32,908 bases of DNA, taken from contig DASSLY010000041.1 in NCBI GenBank assembly GCA_035689185.1, positions 1 to 32,908 on the forward strand, given 5' to 3'. This DNA comes from DASSLY01 sp035689185. Its GTDB lineage: Bacteria > Actinomycetota > Actinomycetes > Actinomycetales > Dermatophilaceae. The notes below the pieces were generated by a model. The model did no database searches and was not told the DNA's origin. It saw nothing but the letters and a program-made list of their open reading frames with translations. Both the position numbers and the translations under genes were made by a program. Below are positions 15,295 through 22,186 of this stretch, piece after piece (the first letter of the stretch is position 1; each line of letters opens with the position of its first letter).

Positions 15295-16101
15295 ATGGCG
15301 ACGCTGGCGATCTTCGGGGCAGGCGTGATGGGCGAGACGCTGCTGTCCGGACTGCTGCGGGCCGGCCGCGACCCGGCCGACGTGGTCATCACCGAGCCGC
15401 GCGAGCAACGCGCGGAGGAACTGGCCAGCAGGTATGCCGTGCGCGTCCTCCCCAACGCGGCGGCGGTGGCCGCCGCGCGCACCCTGGTCCTCGTGGTCAA
15501 GCCGCAGGACATGGCCGGGCTGGTCGAGGAGATCGCCCCGCTCATCACCCCCGGCTCACTGGTGGTCAGTCTCGCGGCCGGCATCACCACCGGGTTCCTG
15601 GAACGCCGGCTGCCCGAGGGCACGCCGGTCGTGCGGGTGATGCCGAACACCCCGGCCCTGGTGGACCAGGGGATGGCGGCGGTCAGCCCGGGCCAGCACT
15701 GCGACGAGGCGCACCTGGTCGAGGCGGAGGAGCTGCTGCGGTCATGCGGCAAGGTCGTCCGCGTCGCGGAGAAGCACCAGGACGCGGTCACCGCGATCAG
15801 CGGGTCCGGGCCGGCCTACATCTTCTACGTCGTTGAGGCCATGATCGAGGCCGGGGTGCTGCTCGGGATGCCCCGCGCGACCGCCACCGAGCTGGTGGTG
15901 CAGACCCTGTACGGCGCCGCGACCATGCTGAAGGAGACCGGCCAGCACCCGAGTGTGCTGCGCGAGCAGGTCTCCAGCCCGGGCGGCACCACGATGGCGG
16001 CGCTGCGGCAGCTGGACGACCACAAGGTGCGCGCCGCCTTCCTCACCGCGATCGAGGCTGCCGCCAACCGGTCCAAGGAGCTTGCGTCCGGCAATGGCTG
16101 A
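15295..16101 (+). CDS. proC: Pyrroline-5-carboxylate reductase
   Basis: Reduces P5C to proline with NAD(P)H; 268 aa, normal length. N-terminal Rossmann motif IFGAGVMGETLLSGLL (GxGxMG), VVKPQDM, AAGITTGFLERRLP, VRVMPNTPALVDQGM, and the dimerisation/active-site region AISGSGPAYIFYVVEAM plus REQVSSPGGTTMAALRQL. Its ATG follows the PRODH stop by one base, and its end overlaps the GNAT ATG by 8 nt, so PRODH-proC-GNAT-GNAT looks like one operon. The pairing of proline-oxidising and proline-forming enzymes suggests P5C/proline cycling or redox shuttling; no P5C dehydrogenase is in the window. In M. tuberculosis proC likewise lies next to the small HTH/bS22 group. Confidence 0.95.
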   Translation: MATLAIFGAGVMGETLLSGLLRAGRDPADVVITEPREQRAEELASRYAVRVLPNAAAVAAARTLVLVVKPQDMAGLVEEIAPLITPGSLVVSLAAGITTGFLERRLPEGTPVVRVMPNTPALVDQGMAAVSPGQHCDEAHLVEAEELLRSCGKVVRVAEKHQDAVTAISGSGPAYIFYVVEAMIEAGVLLGMPRATATELVVQTLYGAATMLKETGQHPSVLREQVSSPGGTTMAALRQLDDHKVRAAFLTAIEAAANRSKELASGNG

Positions 16102-16630
16102 GGCCCCGATCGTCGTGACCAGGCTGACCGAGCAGGACTGGGCGACCTATCGCGAGATCCGGCTGGAGATGCTGCACGAGTCCGCGTTCGCGTTCGGCAG
16201 CCGGTATGCCGACGCCGCCCAGTTCGACGAGCGTCACTGGCGGCAGCGGGTCCGCGACAACGGGGTGTTCCTCGCCACCCTCGACGGGGTACCGGTGGGT
16301 TCGGCCACCTACAGCGAGGCGATGTCCACCAACTCGCAGGACGCGGAGCTGGTCGCCATGTGGGTGGCCCCGGCCAGCCGCGGCACGTCTGCTGCCCGGC
16401 TGCTGGTCGAGGAGGTCCTTGCCGAGGCGGCGCGCCGGGGCCGGCGCCGGGTGCTCCTGTCCGTGGTCGAGACCAACGAGCCGGCCCGGCGGCTCTACCG
16501 GCGCTGCGGGTTCGTCGAGACGGGAAACACCGAGCCGCACCCGAACGACGCCTGTGTGAACGAGCTGCGAATGGCTCGTGACGTGCAGATCCCCGCAATG
16601 CCGGGTTGGTCCGCGGAGGCCGGGCAGTGA
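16094..16630 (+). CDS. GNAT family N-acetyltransferase (copy 1)
   Basis: 178-aa acetyl-CoA dependent transferase. N-terminal RLTEQDWATYREIRLEMLHE, central strand AELVAMWVAPASRGTSAARLLVEEVL with the acetyl-CoA pyrophosphate loop (R-G-T-S-A-A instead of RGxGxA), then LSVVETNEPARRLYRRCGFVETG, the classical GNAT motif B. ATG overlaps the last 8 nt of proC. It is clearly paralogous to the next gene: both share DW-YR-IRLE-L-ES near the start, the WRQR word at about residue 50 and the WVAP loop. Acceptor substrate unknown; amine, antibiotic or protein N-terminus are possible. Confidence 0.88.
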   Translation: MAEAPIVVTRLTEQDWATYREIRLEMLHESAFAFGSRYADAAQFDERHWRQRVRDNGVFLATLDGVPVGSATYSEAMSTNSQDAELVAMWVAPASRGTSAARLLVEEVLAEAARRGRRRVLLSVVETNEPARRLYRRCGFVETGNTEPHPNDACVNELRMARDVQIPAMPGWSAEAGQ

Positions 16631-16643
16631 GAGGGTTGGCCGC

Positions 16644-17183
16644 ATGAGCGAGATCACGGTGCGAGCCTTGGGCGAGGACGACTGGCGCGCGTACCGCGAC
16701 ATCCGGCTGGAGGCGCTGCGGGAGTCTCCTGATGCCTTCGTGGCCACCCTGGAGCAGGAGCAGGCCTACGACGAGGAGTTCTGGCGGCAGCGGATGAACC
16801 GGTCGCGGCGCCTGATCGCCGTCGTCGGCGACCGTGCCGTCGGCGTGGTGAGCCTCGGCGTGGCCGGCAAGGACTCCGGCGCGAACGTCGGCGAACTGTT
16901 CGGCCTGTGGGTCGCACCGGCCCAGCGCGGTCACGGCGTGGCCTGGCAGCTGGTGGAGGCCGGTGCCGAACAGGCCCGGGAGGACGGGCGCAGCCACCTG
17001 GCGTACTGGGTCGGCACCGACAACGGGCGCGCGGTGGCGTTCGCGAGCAGCTTCGGTTTCCGGCCGACCGACACCCGCCGCCCCATGCGGACCAGCCGGG
17101 ACGAGGACGGCGAGGAGGAGATGGCCATGGTGCTGCCCCTCGGTGCCGACCCGGGGTCGGTGCCCAGCTCGATCCTGCGCTGA
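16644..17183 (+). CDS. GNAT family N-acetyltransferase (copy 2)
   Basis: 179-aa GNAT, tandem paralogue of the preceding gene. RALGEDDWRAYRDIRLEALR at the N-terminus, FWRQRMNRSRRLIAVVGDRAVG, acetyl-CoA loop LWVAPAQRGHGVAWQLVEAG (RGxGxA-like with intact Gly), then WVGTDNGRAVAFASSFGFRP. The C-terminal tail is acidic (SRDEDGEEEMAM). ATG at 16644 is preceded by GAGAGGG with normal spacing, 13 nt after the copy-1 stop. The better-preserved acetyl-CoA loop suggests this copy keeps the ancestral activity; that is inference. Substrate unknown. Last gene of the proline operon. Confidence 0.88.
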   Translation: MSEITVRALGEDDWRAYRDIRLEALRESPDAFVATLEQEQAYDEEFWRQRMNRSRRLIAVVGDRAVGVVSLGVAGKDSGANVGELFGLWVAPAQRGHGVAWQLVEAGAEQAREDGRSHLAYWVGTDNGRAVAFASSFGFRPTDTRRPMRTSRDEDGEEEMAMVLPLGADPGSVPSSILR

Positions 17184-17208
17184 GCCGCATACCCAGCCGC
17201 CGGCCCAG

Positions 17209-17259
17209 CCAGCCGCCCGGCATGCCCAGCCGCCCGGCATGTCCAGCCGCCCGGCATAC
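17209..17259. repeat. Three tandem 17-bp units between convergent genes
   Basis: CCAGCCGCCCGGCATGC and close variants start at 17209, 17226 and 17243, with a partial unit at 17260 and degenerate CCAGCC words upstream from 17193. It occupies the 96-bp gap between the convergent GNAT and TrkA genes. No hairpin with a T-tract is seen, so a terminator role is unsupported. Confidence 0.85.
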
Positions 17260-17279
17260 CCAGCCGGTGTCGCGAGCAG

Positions 17280-17942
17280 TCAGGGCCGGCCGGCCAGCCG
17301 TTCGATCAGCTCGCTCGGGCCGCTGACGATCAGCGTGTCCGACGCGGTGACCTTGGTCTCCGGGACGGCATGCTTGAAGTCCTGCCCAGGCGACTTCACG
17401 CCGACCACTGTCACGCCGTACTTGCTGCGGATCTGGCACTGGCTCAAGGTGAAGCCGATGGTCTCCCGGGGCGGGGCCATCTTCACGATGGCGAAACCGT
17501 CGTCGAACTCGATGTAGTCCAGCATCCGGCCGTTGACCAGGTGGGCGACCCGCCGGCCGGACTCGGCCTCCGGGGATATGACGTGGTGGACACCGATCCG
17601 CTGCAGGATCCGTGCGTGCGCGGGGCCGACCGCCTTGGCCCAGATGGAGCCGATGCCCGCGTCGATGAGGTTGCCCGCGCACAGGACGGACGACTCGATC
17701 GAGGACCCGATCCCCACCACCGCGAGCTTGAAGTGGGAGAACCGGGCCGTCGTGTTCGGGTGCGACGCGTCGGCGTGCACCACCTTGTCCAACCGGCCCG
17801 AGAAGTCCTCCACCAGCTGGGCGTCCTTCTCGATCCCGACGACCGTGTGACCGAGGTCATGCAGTTCCAGCGCGGCCGCGGCCCCGAACCGGCCCAGCCC
17901 GATGACCAGGACGTCTTCCTGGTGCAGGCGGTTCTTGGGCAT
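17280..17942 (-). CDS. TrkA/KtrA family K+ transport regulatory protein
   Basis: 220-aa cytoplasmic RCK protein that gates a K+ channel or Trk/Ktr transporter in response to nucleotides. The RCK_N Rossmann domain begins VLVIGLGRFGAAAALELHDL (GxGxxG), with acidic VVGIEKD at the end of strand 2, DASHPNTT, and KAVGPAHARILQRIGVHHVI. RCK_C follows from about residue 145 (YIEFDDGFAIVKMAPPRETI), ending TLIVSGPSELIERLAG. Good Shine-Dalgarno (GAGGAG, minus strand) 6-7 nt before the ATG. An 8-bp palindrome ACACGTGT lies just upstream (plus 17956-17963). No channel subunit (KtrB/TrkH) is adjacent, so its partner must be elsewhere. Divergent from the deacetylase gene. Confidence 0.92.
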   Translation of the reverse strand: MPKNRLHQEDVLVIGLGRFGAAAALELHDLGHTVVGIEKDAQLVEDFSGRLDKVVHADASHPNTTARFSHFKLAVVGIGSSIESSVLCAGNLIDAGIGSIWAKAVGPAHARILQRIGVHHVISPEAESGRRVAHLVNGRMLDYIEFDDGFAIVKMAPPRETIGFTLSQCQIRSKYGVTVVGVKSPGQDFKHAVPETKVTASDTLIVSGPSELIERLAGRP

Positions 17943-17998
17943 GAACTATCTCCTCACACGTGTCATCGCAGCCGGGGCTGCGCAGGTAGCGTGCCATC

Positions 17999-19195
17999 AT
18001 GGCTGCGCAGGCTCGGGTCGTCTGGGACCAGAGTTTCACGAGTTACGACTTCGGGCGCGGCCATCCGATGAACCCGGTCCGGCTCGACCTCACCGCCCGG
18101 CTGTGCCGGGCGTTCGGGCTGTTCGACGCGGACGACGTCGCGGTGGTCAACCCGCCGCCGTTGTCCGACGCGATGCTTCGCACCGTCCACGACGAGGGGT
18201 ATGTCGCGGCGGTGCGCCACGCCTCCGCGCACCCGCGCGACGCGGACCGATCGCGCGGGCTGGGCACCGAGGACGACCCGGCCTTCCCGGACATGCACCG
18301 GGCGAGCGCGCACGTGGCCGCGGGCTCGGTCGACGTGGCGCAGGCGGTGTGGACCGGTGCGGCCGCCCACGGGGTGAACTTTGCCGGCGGCCTGCACCAT
18401 GCCATGCCCGGCCGGGCCGCCGGATTCTGCATCTACAACGACGTGGCGCTGGCGATCCGGTGGCTGCTCGACCACGGCGCGCGTCGGGTGGCCTATGTCG
18501 ACGTCGACGTGCACCACGGCGACGGGGTCGAGCAGATCTTCTGGGACGACCCCCGGGTGCTGACCATCAGCCTGCACGAGAGCGGGCGCATGCTCTTCCC
18601 GGGCACCGGCTTCCCCGGGGACATCGGCGGTCCAGGCGCGCTGGGCAGCGCGGCCAACCTGGCCTTCCCCGCCGGCACGGGCGACGCCGGATGGCTGCGG
18701 GGGTTCCACGCCCTGGTGCTGCCGCTGGTGACCGCCTTCGGTCCCGACGTGCTGGTCACCCAGCACGGATGCGACTCCCACTTCCTTGACCCCCTCGCTC
18801 ATCTGACCCTTTCCCTGGATGCCCAGCGCAGCTCCTACGAGACGCTGCACGACCTGGCCCACCAGGTCTGCGAGGGACGGTGGGTGGCGCTCGGCGGAGG
18901 CGGGTACGAGCTCGTCGACGTCGTTCCCCGCGCCTGGACCCATCTGACCGCGATCGCGGCGCACCGCCCCATCCCTGTGGATGCGCAGGTCCCCGCGCAG
19001 TGGCGGGAGCACGTCCGCGCGGTGTACGGCACGCCGGGGCCGGCGCGGATGGGGGATGGCGTGTCCGAGCCAGGATCGCTGGGCTACCGGCCGTGGTCGG
19101 GTGGCATGGACCCCGACGACGCGGTCGACCGGGCGATCATGGCGACCAGGCAGGCTGTCTTCCCGTCCCACGGGCTGGACGTGTGGCACGACTAG
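17999..19195 (+). CDS. acuC: AcuC-type (class I HDAC family) deacetylase
   Basis: 398-aa Zn-dependent deacetylase of the arginase/HDAC fold; in Bacillus AcuC removes acetyl groups from acetyl-CoA synthetase. Active-site His pair in GGLHHAMPGRA (133-134), Zn ligands Asp170 and His172 in YVDVDVHHGDG, third Zn ligand Asp259 in TQHGCDSH, and glycine-rich GGGGYEL near the C-terminal end of the domain. TAGCGT (17987-17992) lies 6 nt before the ATG, fitting a leaderless mRNA; no convincing Shine-Dalgarno. No acuA/acuB/acs genes adjoin, so the substrate here is not known, although two GNAT genes lie 1-2 kb away. Followed by a perfect 11-bp hairpin. Confidence 0.9.
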   Translation: MAAQARVVWDQSFTSYDFGRGHPMNPVRLDLTARLCRAFGLFDADDVAVVNPPPLSDAMLRTVHDEGYVAAVRHASAHPRDADRSRGLGTEDDPAFPDMHRASAHVAAGSVDVAQAVWTGAAAHGVNFAGGLHHAMPGRAAGFCIYNDVALAIRWLLDHGARRVAYVDVDVHHGDGVEQIFWDDPRVLTISLHESGRMLFPGTGFPGDIGGPGALGSAANLAFPAGTGDAGWLRGFHALVLPLVTAFGPDVLVTQHGCDSHFLDPLAHLTLSLDAQRSSYETLHDLAHQVCEGRWVALGGGGYELVDVVPRAWTHLTAIAAHRPIPVDAQVPAQWREHVRAVYGTPGPARMGDGVSEPGSLGYRPWSGGMDPDDAVDRAIMATRQAVFPSHGLDVWHD

Positions 19196-19218
19196 GCGGT
19201 TTGCCGCTTTCACCTTTC

Positions 19219-19253
19219 CCAGGAGTCACATCTGCCCCTAGGGTGACTCCTGG
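19219..19253. terminator. Perfect 11-bp inverted repeat, terminator or operator
   Basis: CCAGGAGTCAC (19219-19229) pairs perfectly with GTGACTCCTGG (19243-19253) around a 13-nt loop, 24 bp after the deacetylase stop. No T-run follows, so it may be a non-canonical terminator. Alternatively it may be a binding site upstream of the small HTH gene: TAGGGT (19239-19244) inside it could be a -10 element. Confidence 0.5.
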
Positions 19254-19320
19254 CACGGACGTGGACCTCTAGCCGGAGGGGAAGCCGGCGCTGCGCCCGC
19301 GCACGGATCGAGGTGCGCCC

Positions 19321-19521
19321 ATGGGCGAGCAGCGTGACATCGGCGCGGTGTCCTTCCTGACCGTCGCCGAGGTGGCCTCGATCATGCGGGTCTCCAAGAT
19401 GACCGTCTATCGCCTGGTCCATGCCGGCGACCTGCCCGCGGTGCGTGTCGGCCGGTCGTTCCGGGTGCCCGAGCGGGCGGTGAACGACTACCTGCGCAGC
19501 TCCTTCATCGATACCGCCTGA
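19321..19521 (+). CDS. Small excisionase/BldC-type helix-turn-helix protein
   Basis: 66-aa DNA-binding protein almost entirely made of one MerR/excisionase-like winged HTH: FLTVAEVASIMRVSKMTVYR then LVHAGDLPAVRVGRSFRVPE. GAGGTG lies 5 nt before the ATG. It is the counterpart of the conserved actinobacterial gene (Rv0500A in M. tuberculosis; a BldC-like protein in Streptomyces) found between proC and the bS22/SDR pair, and that order is kept here. BldC-type proteins bind head-to-tail on direct repeats and act in development; target genes here are unknown. Confidence 0.93.
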   Translation: MGEQRDIGAVSFLTVAEVASIMRVSKMTVYRLVHAGDLPAVRVGRSFRVPERAVNDYLRSSFIDTA

Positions 19522-19543
19522 CCCGCGCCGCGGACGGCGGGGG

Positions 19544-19572
19544 TGTGACCGCGGCCGGGCCCACGCTAGGCT
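19544..19572 (+). promoter_or_regulatory. Putative promoter for bS22-SDR unit
   Basis: TGTGAC (19544-19549) and TAGGCT (19567-19572) are separated by 17 nt in the gap after the small HTH gene. The predicted transcript has an approximately 77-nt leader before the bS22 ATG. Assigned from hexamer resemblance only. Confidence 0.35.
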
Positions 19573-19655
19573 GGCGGCCATCGGCGTCCGTGCGGTGGGT
19601 CGTGCCCGCGTAGCTGCAAACGTCGGCAGACCGTCATCGTCACGAAGGATCGTCC

Positions 19656-19754
19656 ATGGGCTCAGTTATCAAGAAGCGTCGCAAGCGGATGGCGAAGAAG
19701 AAGCACCGCAAGCTGCTGCGCAAGACAAGGCACCAGCGCCGCAACAAGAAGTAG
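19656..19754 (+). CDS. Small basic ribosomal protein bS22 (AURKAIP1/COX24 domain)
   Basis: 32-aa polycation: MGSVIKKRRKRMAKKKHRKL then LRKTRHQRRNKK. It matches the actinobacterial micro-protein (Rv0500B-like) identified as bS22, bound near the decoding region of the 30S subunit in mycobacterial ribosome structures. AAGGA lies about 7 nt before the ATG. The GSVIKKRRKRM-KKKHRK-L-R-TR pattern is the family signature, so recognition is firm despite the length. It sits 27 nt ahead of the SDR gene and is very likely co-transcribed with it. It is too short for most automatic gene calls and is often missed. Confidence 0.93.
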   Translation: MGSVIKKRRKRMAKKKHRKLLRKTRHQRRNKK

Positions 19755-19781
19755 CACTCGTCCGACAAGGGGTGGGCAGCC

Positions 19782-20867
19782 GTGACTGAGGTCGTCCTCG
19801 TCACAGGCGTGTCGCGGTACCTCGGCGGCGGCTTCGCGCGGTTGCTCAGCTCCGCCCGGCTGGCCAAGCGGGTGATCGGCGTCGACGTCATCCCGCCCCC
19901 GCACGACATCGGGTCGGCGGAGTTCGTCCGCGCCGACATCCGTAACCCGATGATCGGCAAGATCATCGCTCAGGCCGACGTCGACACAGTGGTCCACCTG
20001 AACGTGATCGCCACCCCGGTGTCCGCCGGTGGGCGGGTCTCCCAGAAGGAGATCAACGTCATCGGGACGATGCAGCTGCTCGCCGCTTGCCAGAAGGCGC
20101 CCAGTGTGCGTCGGCTGGTGGTGAAGTCCTCGGCCGCGGTCTACGGCGCGTCCCCGCGTGACCCGGCGCTGTTCACCGAGGAGATGACGCCGAGCTCGTT
20201 GCCGCGCGCCGGGTTCGGCAAGGACTCGGTGGAAGTGGAGGGCTACGTCCGCGGCTTCTCCCGGCGCCGTCCCGAGGTGCAGGTCTGCCTGTTGCGGCTG
20301 GCCAACATCGTCGGCCCGGGAATCCGCACCAGCCTCACCGACTACTTCACCCTGCCGGTGATCCCGGTGCCGTTCGGCTACGACGCCCGGCTGCAGCTGC
20401 TGCACGAACGCGACGCGCTGCAGGCCCTGCTCCTGGCGACCAGCGGCCCCGCCTCCGGTGTGGTGAACGTCGCGGGTGACGGGGTGATCAGCCTCCAGCA
20501 GGCAACCCGGCTGGCCGGGCGACCCACGGTCCCGGTGCCCCTGCACGCCGGCGGCCTCCTCGGCCAGTTCATCCGGCGGGCCGGGTTGGCCGACTTCTCG
20601 GCGGACCAGATGGCCTACCTGGCCTTCGGCCGCGGCCTGGACACCACCAGGATGCGCAGCGTGCTCGGGCTGGAGCCCCAGTTCAGCACCCGGGCCGCGT
20701 TCGAGGACTTCGCGGCCCACGCTTGCGGCGGTCTGCCAGGCAGCGGGGTCGTCGGGTCGGTCGGCAGCACGATCGGCCCGCTGGTCGGGTCGCTGGTGGA
20801 TGGGTTGGCCGGGTCGGCGGCTGGTGTGCTTTCACACGCGCTGGCGTCAGGACGGGGGGACCGATGA
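19782..20867 (+). CDS. NAD-dependent epimerase/SDR-fold protein (Rv0501-like), catalytic dyad not evident
   Basis: 361-aa extended-SDR relative, GTG start. The N-terminus VVLVTGVSRYLGGGFARLL gives a TGxxxxxG nucleotide motif, followed by VDVIPPP, VRADIRN, SSAAVYGASPRDP. In active epimerases the next element is YxxxK; the aligned stretch here is PRAGFGKDSVEVEGYV, with Phe in the Tyr position and no Lys four residues on, so classical epimerase chemistry is doubtful (my hand alignment). The C-terminal 50 residues are Gly/Ser/Val-rich (SGVVGSVGSTIGPLVGSLVD), perhaps membrane-associated. Overlaps the acyltransferase gene (ATGA), as in the Rv0501-Rv0502 pair. A joint lipid or envelope role is inference. 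Confidence 0.85.
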   Translation: MTEVVLVTGVSRYLGGGFARLLSSARLAKRVIGVDVIPPPHDIGSAEFVRADIRNPMIGKIIAQADVDTVVHLNVIATPVSAGGRVSQKEINVIGTMQLLAACQKAPSVRRLVVKSSAAVYGASPRDPALFTEEMTPSSLPRAGFGKDSVEVEGYVRGFSRRRPEVQVCLLRLANIVGPGIRTSLTDYFTLPVIPVPFGYDARLQLLHERDALQALLLATSGPASGVVNVAGDGVISLQQATRLAGRPTVPVPLHAGGLLGQFIRRAGLADFSADQMAYLAFGRGLDTTRMRSVLGLEPQFSTRAAFEDFAAHACGGLPGSGVVGSVGSTIGPLVGSLVDGLAGSAAGVLSHALASGRGDR

Positions 20868-22153
20868 ACGAGCAGCCGGACGGTGGCCGGGTCGTGCCGC
20901 TGCGGGGTCCGGGGCGCGACCGCTCGGCTGCCGCGCTGGCCGCCGGCACCGCCCGAGCCGGTGGCGAGCGGGCTCGGCGGCAGCGCACGCCGTTGCTGCC
21001 CGAGCCGGTAACCCCGCCGGTGACCGCTCAACCCGCGCCCCGGACCTCGGTCCACCGGCCGCAGCCCAAGGTTGCGCGGCCGAGCCCTGCCCGGCTCCCC
21101 GCTGCGTCTGGGTCGCGGTCCCGGTCCGACGGCCCGTCGCAGGCACGCCCGGACCCCGGATGGGCGGCACGGACTCCGGCTCGGGCAGTGCATGCGGTCC
21201 CGGCGGCGCCCGCGACGACGTCGCCGGTTGGGCCGCGGCCGGGGCTGGAGGAGCTGGTGGCGGTCGCGGTCTCGCTCATGCGCGCCGCGGCCAGGGCCGG
21301 CGGGCTCTCCGGGGATGAGGTGGAGCGCCAGGTGGCGCACACGCTGGCGTTCCTGCGCCGGCGGCTGCGGGGGGACTACACCGTGGACGAGTACGGCTTC
21401 GACGAGGAGTTCACCGAGCACGCCTACCTGCCGCTGCTCCGCCCGCTGTACAAGCGCTGGTTCCGGGTGGAGGTTCGCGGCATCGAGCACATCCCCGCCG
21501 AGGGCGGTGCCCTGGTGGTGGCCAACCATTCCGGCACCCTGGCGCTGGACTCGCTGATGACCCAGGTGGCCGTCCACGACGAGCACCCGGCCAACCGACA
21601 CCTGCGCATGCTGGCGGCCGACCTGGTGTTCCGGACCCCGGTGGTGGGCGAGATCGCCCGCAAGAGCGGCTCCACCCTGGCGGCCAACGCAGACGCCGAA
21701 CGGCTCCTCGCGGCCGGTGAGCTGGCCGGGGTGTGGCCGGAGGGCTTCAAGGGCGTCGGCAAGCCGTTCAGCGAGCGGTACAAGCTGCAGCGGTTCGGCC
21801 GGGGTGGTTTCGTCGCGGCGGCGCTGCGCACCGGCGTGCCGATCGTTCCGTGCTCGATCGTCGGGGCCGAGGAGATCTACCCCATGCTCGGCAACCTGAA
21901 GCCGGTCGCCCGCCTGGTGGGGGCGCCGTACCTGCCGGTGACGCCGACCTTTCCCCTGCTGGGCCCTCTGGGCCTGATCCCGCTGCCGAGCAAGTGGATC
22001 ATCGAGTTCGGCTCGCCGGTCGACACCTCCGTGCTGGGCAGCACCGCCGCGGACGACCCGATGGTGGTGTTCGACCTGACGGACCGGATCCGCGAGACCA
22101 TCCAGCAGACCCTCTACGCCCTGCTGATGCAGCGACGGTCGGTCTTCTTCTAG
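20864..22153 (+). CDS. Lysophospholipid acyltransferase family protein (PlsC/MGAT-like)
   Basis: 429-aa acyltransferase. Residues 1 to about 130 are Pro/Arg/Ala-rich and probably disordered; a helical segment follows (LEELVAVAVSLMRAAARAGG). The LPLAT domain begins near YLPLLRPLYKRWFRVEVRGI, with the motif-I histidine in VVANHSGTLALDSLM (Asp six residues after His, as in MGAT-like members rather than strict HX4D). Next comes GVWPEGFKGVGKPFSERYKLQ, then GVPIVPCSIVGAEEIYPMLG. Start ATG overlaps the SDR stop, so translation is probably coupled. The SDR-acyltransferase pair is a conserved actinobacterial unit. The acyl acceptor is unknown. Converges on the DUF5667 gene with 33 bp between them. Confidence 0.9.
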   Translation: MNEQPDGGRVVPLRGPGRDRSAAALAAGTARAGGERARRQRTPLLPEPVTPPVTAQPAPRTSVHRPQPKVARPSPARLPAASGSRSRSDGPSQARPDPGWAARTPARAVHAVPAAPATTSPVGPRPGLEELVAVAVSLMRAAARAGGLSGDEVERQVAHTLAFLRRRLRGDYTVDEYGFDEEFTEHAYLPLLRPLYKRWFRVEVRGIEHIPAEGGALVVANHSGTLALDSLMTQVAVHDEHPANRHLRMLAADLVFRTPVVGEIARKSGSTLAANADAERLLAAGELAGVWPEGFKGVGKPFSERYKLQRFGRGGFVAAALRTGVPIVPCSIVGAEEIYPMLGNLKPVARLVGAPYLPVTPTFPLLGPLGLIPLPSKWIIEFGSPVDTSVLGSTAADDPMVVFDLTDRIRETIQQTLYALLMQRRSVFF

Positions 22154-22186
22154 TCATCCCGAGCTGGCGGGCCCCGGATCGACCCG

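Noticed and set aside
18971..18980. Third DnaA-like box (TGTGGATGC)
   Set aside because: It does not match the 9-mer and lies within acuC coding sequence.
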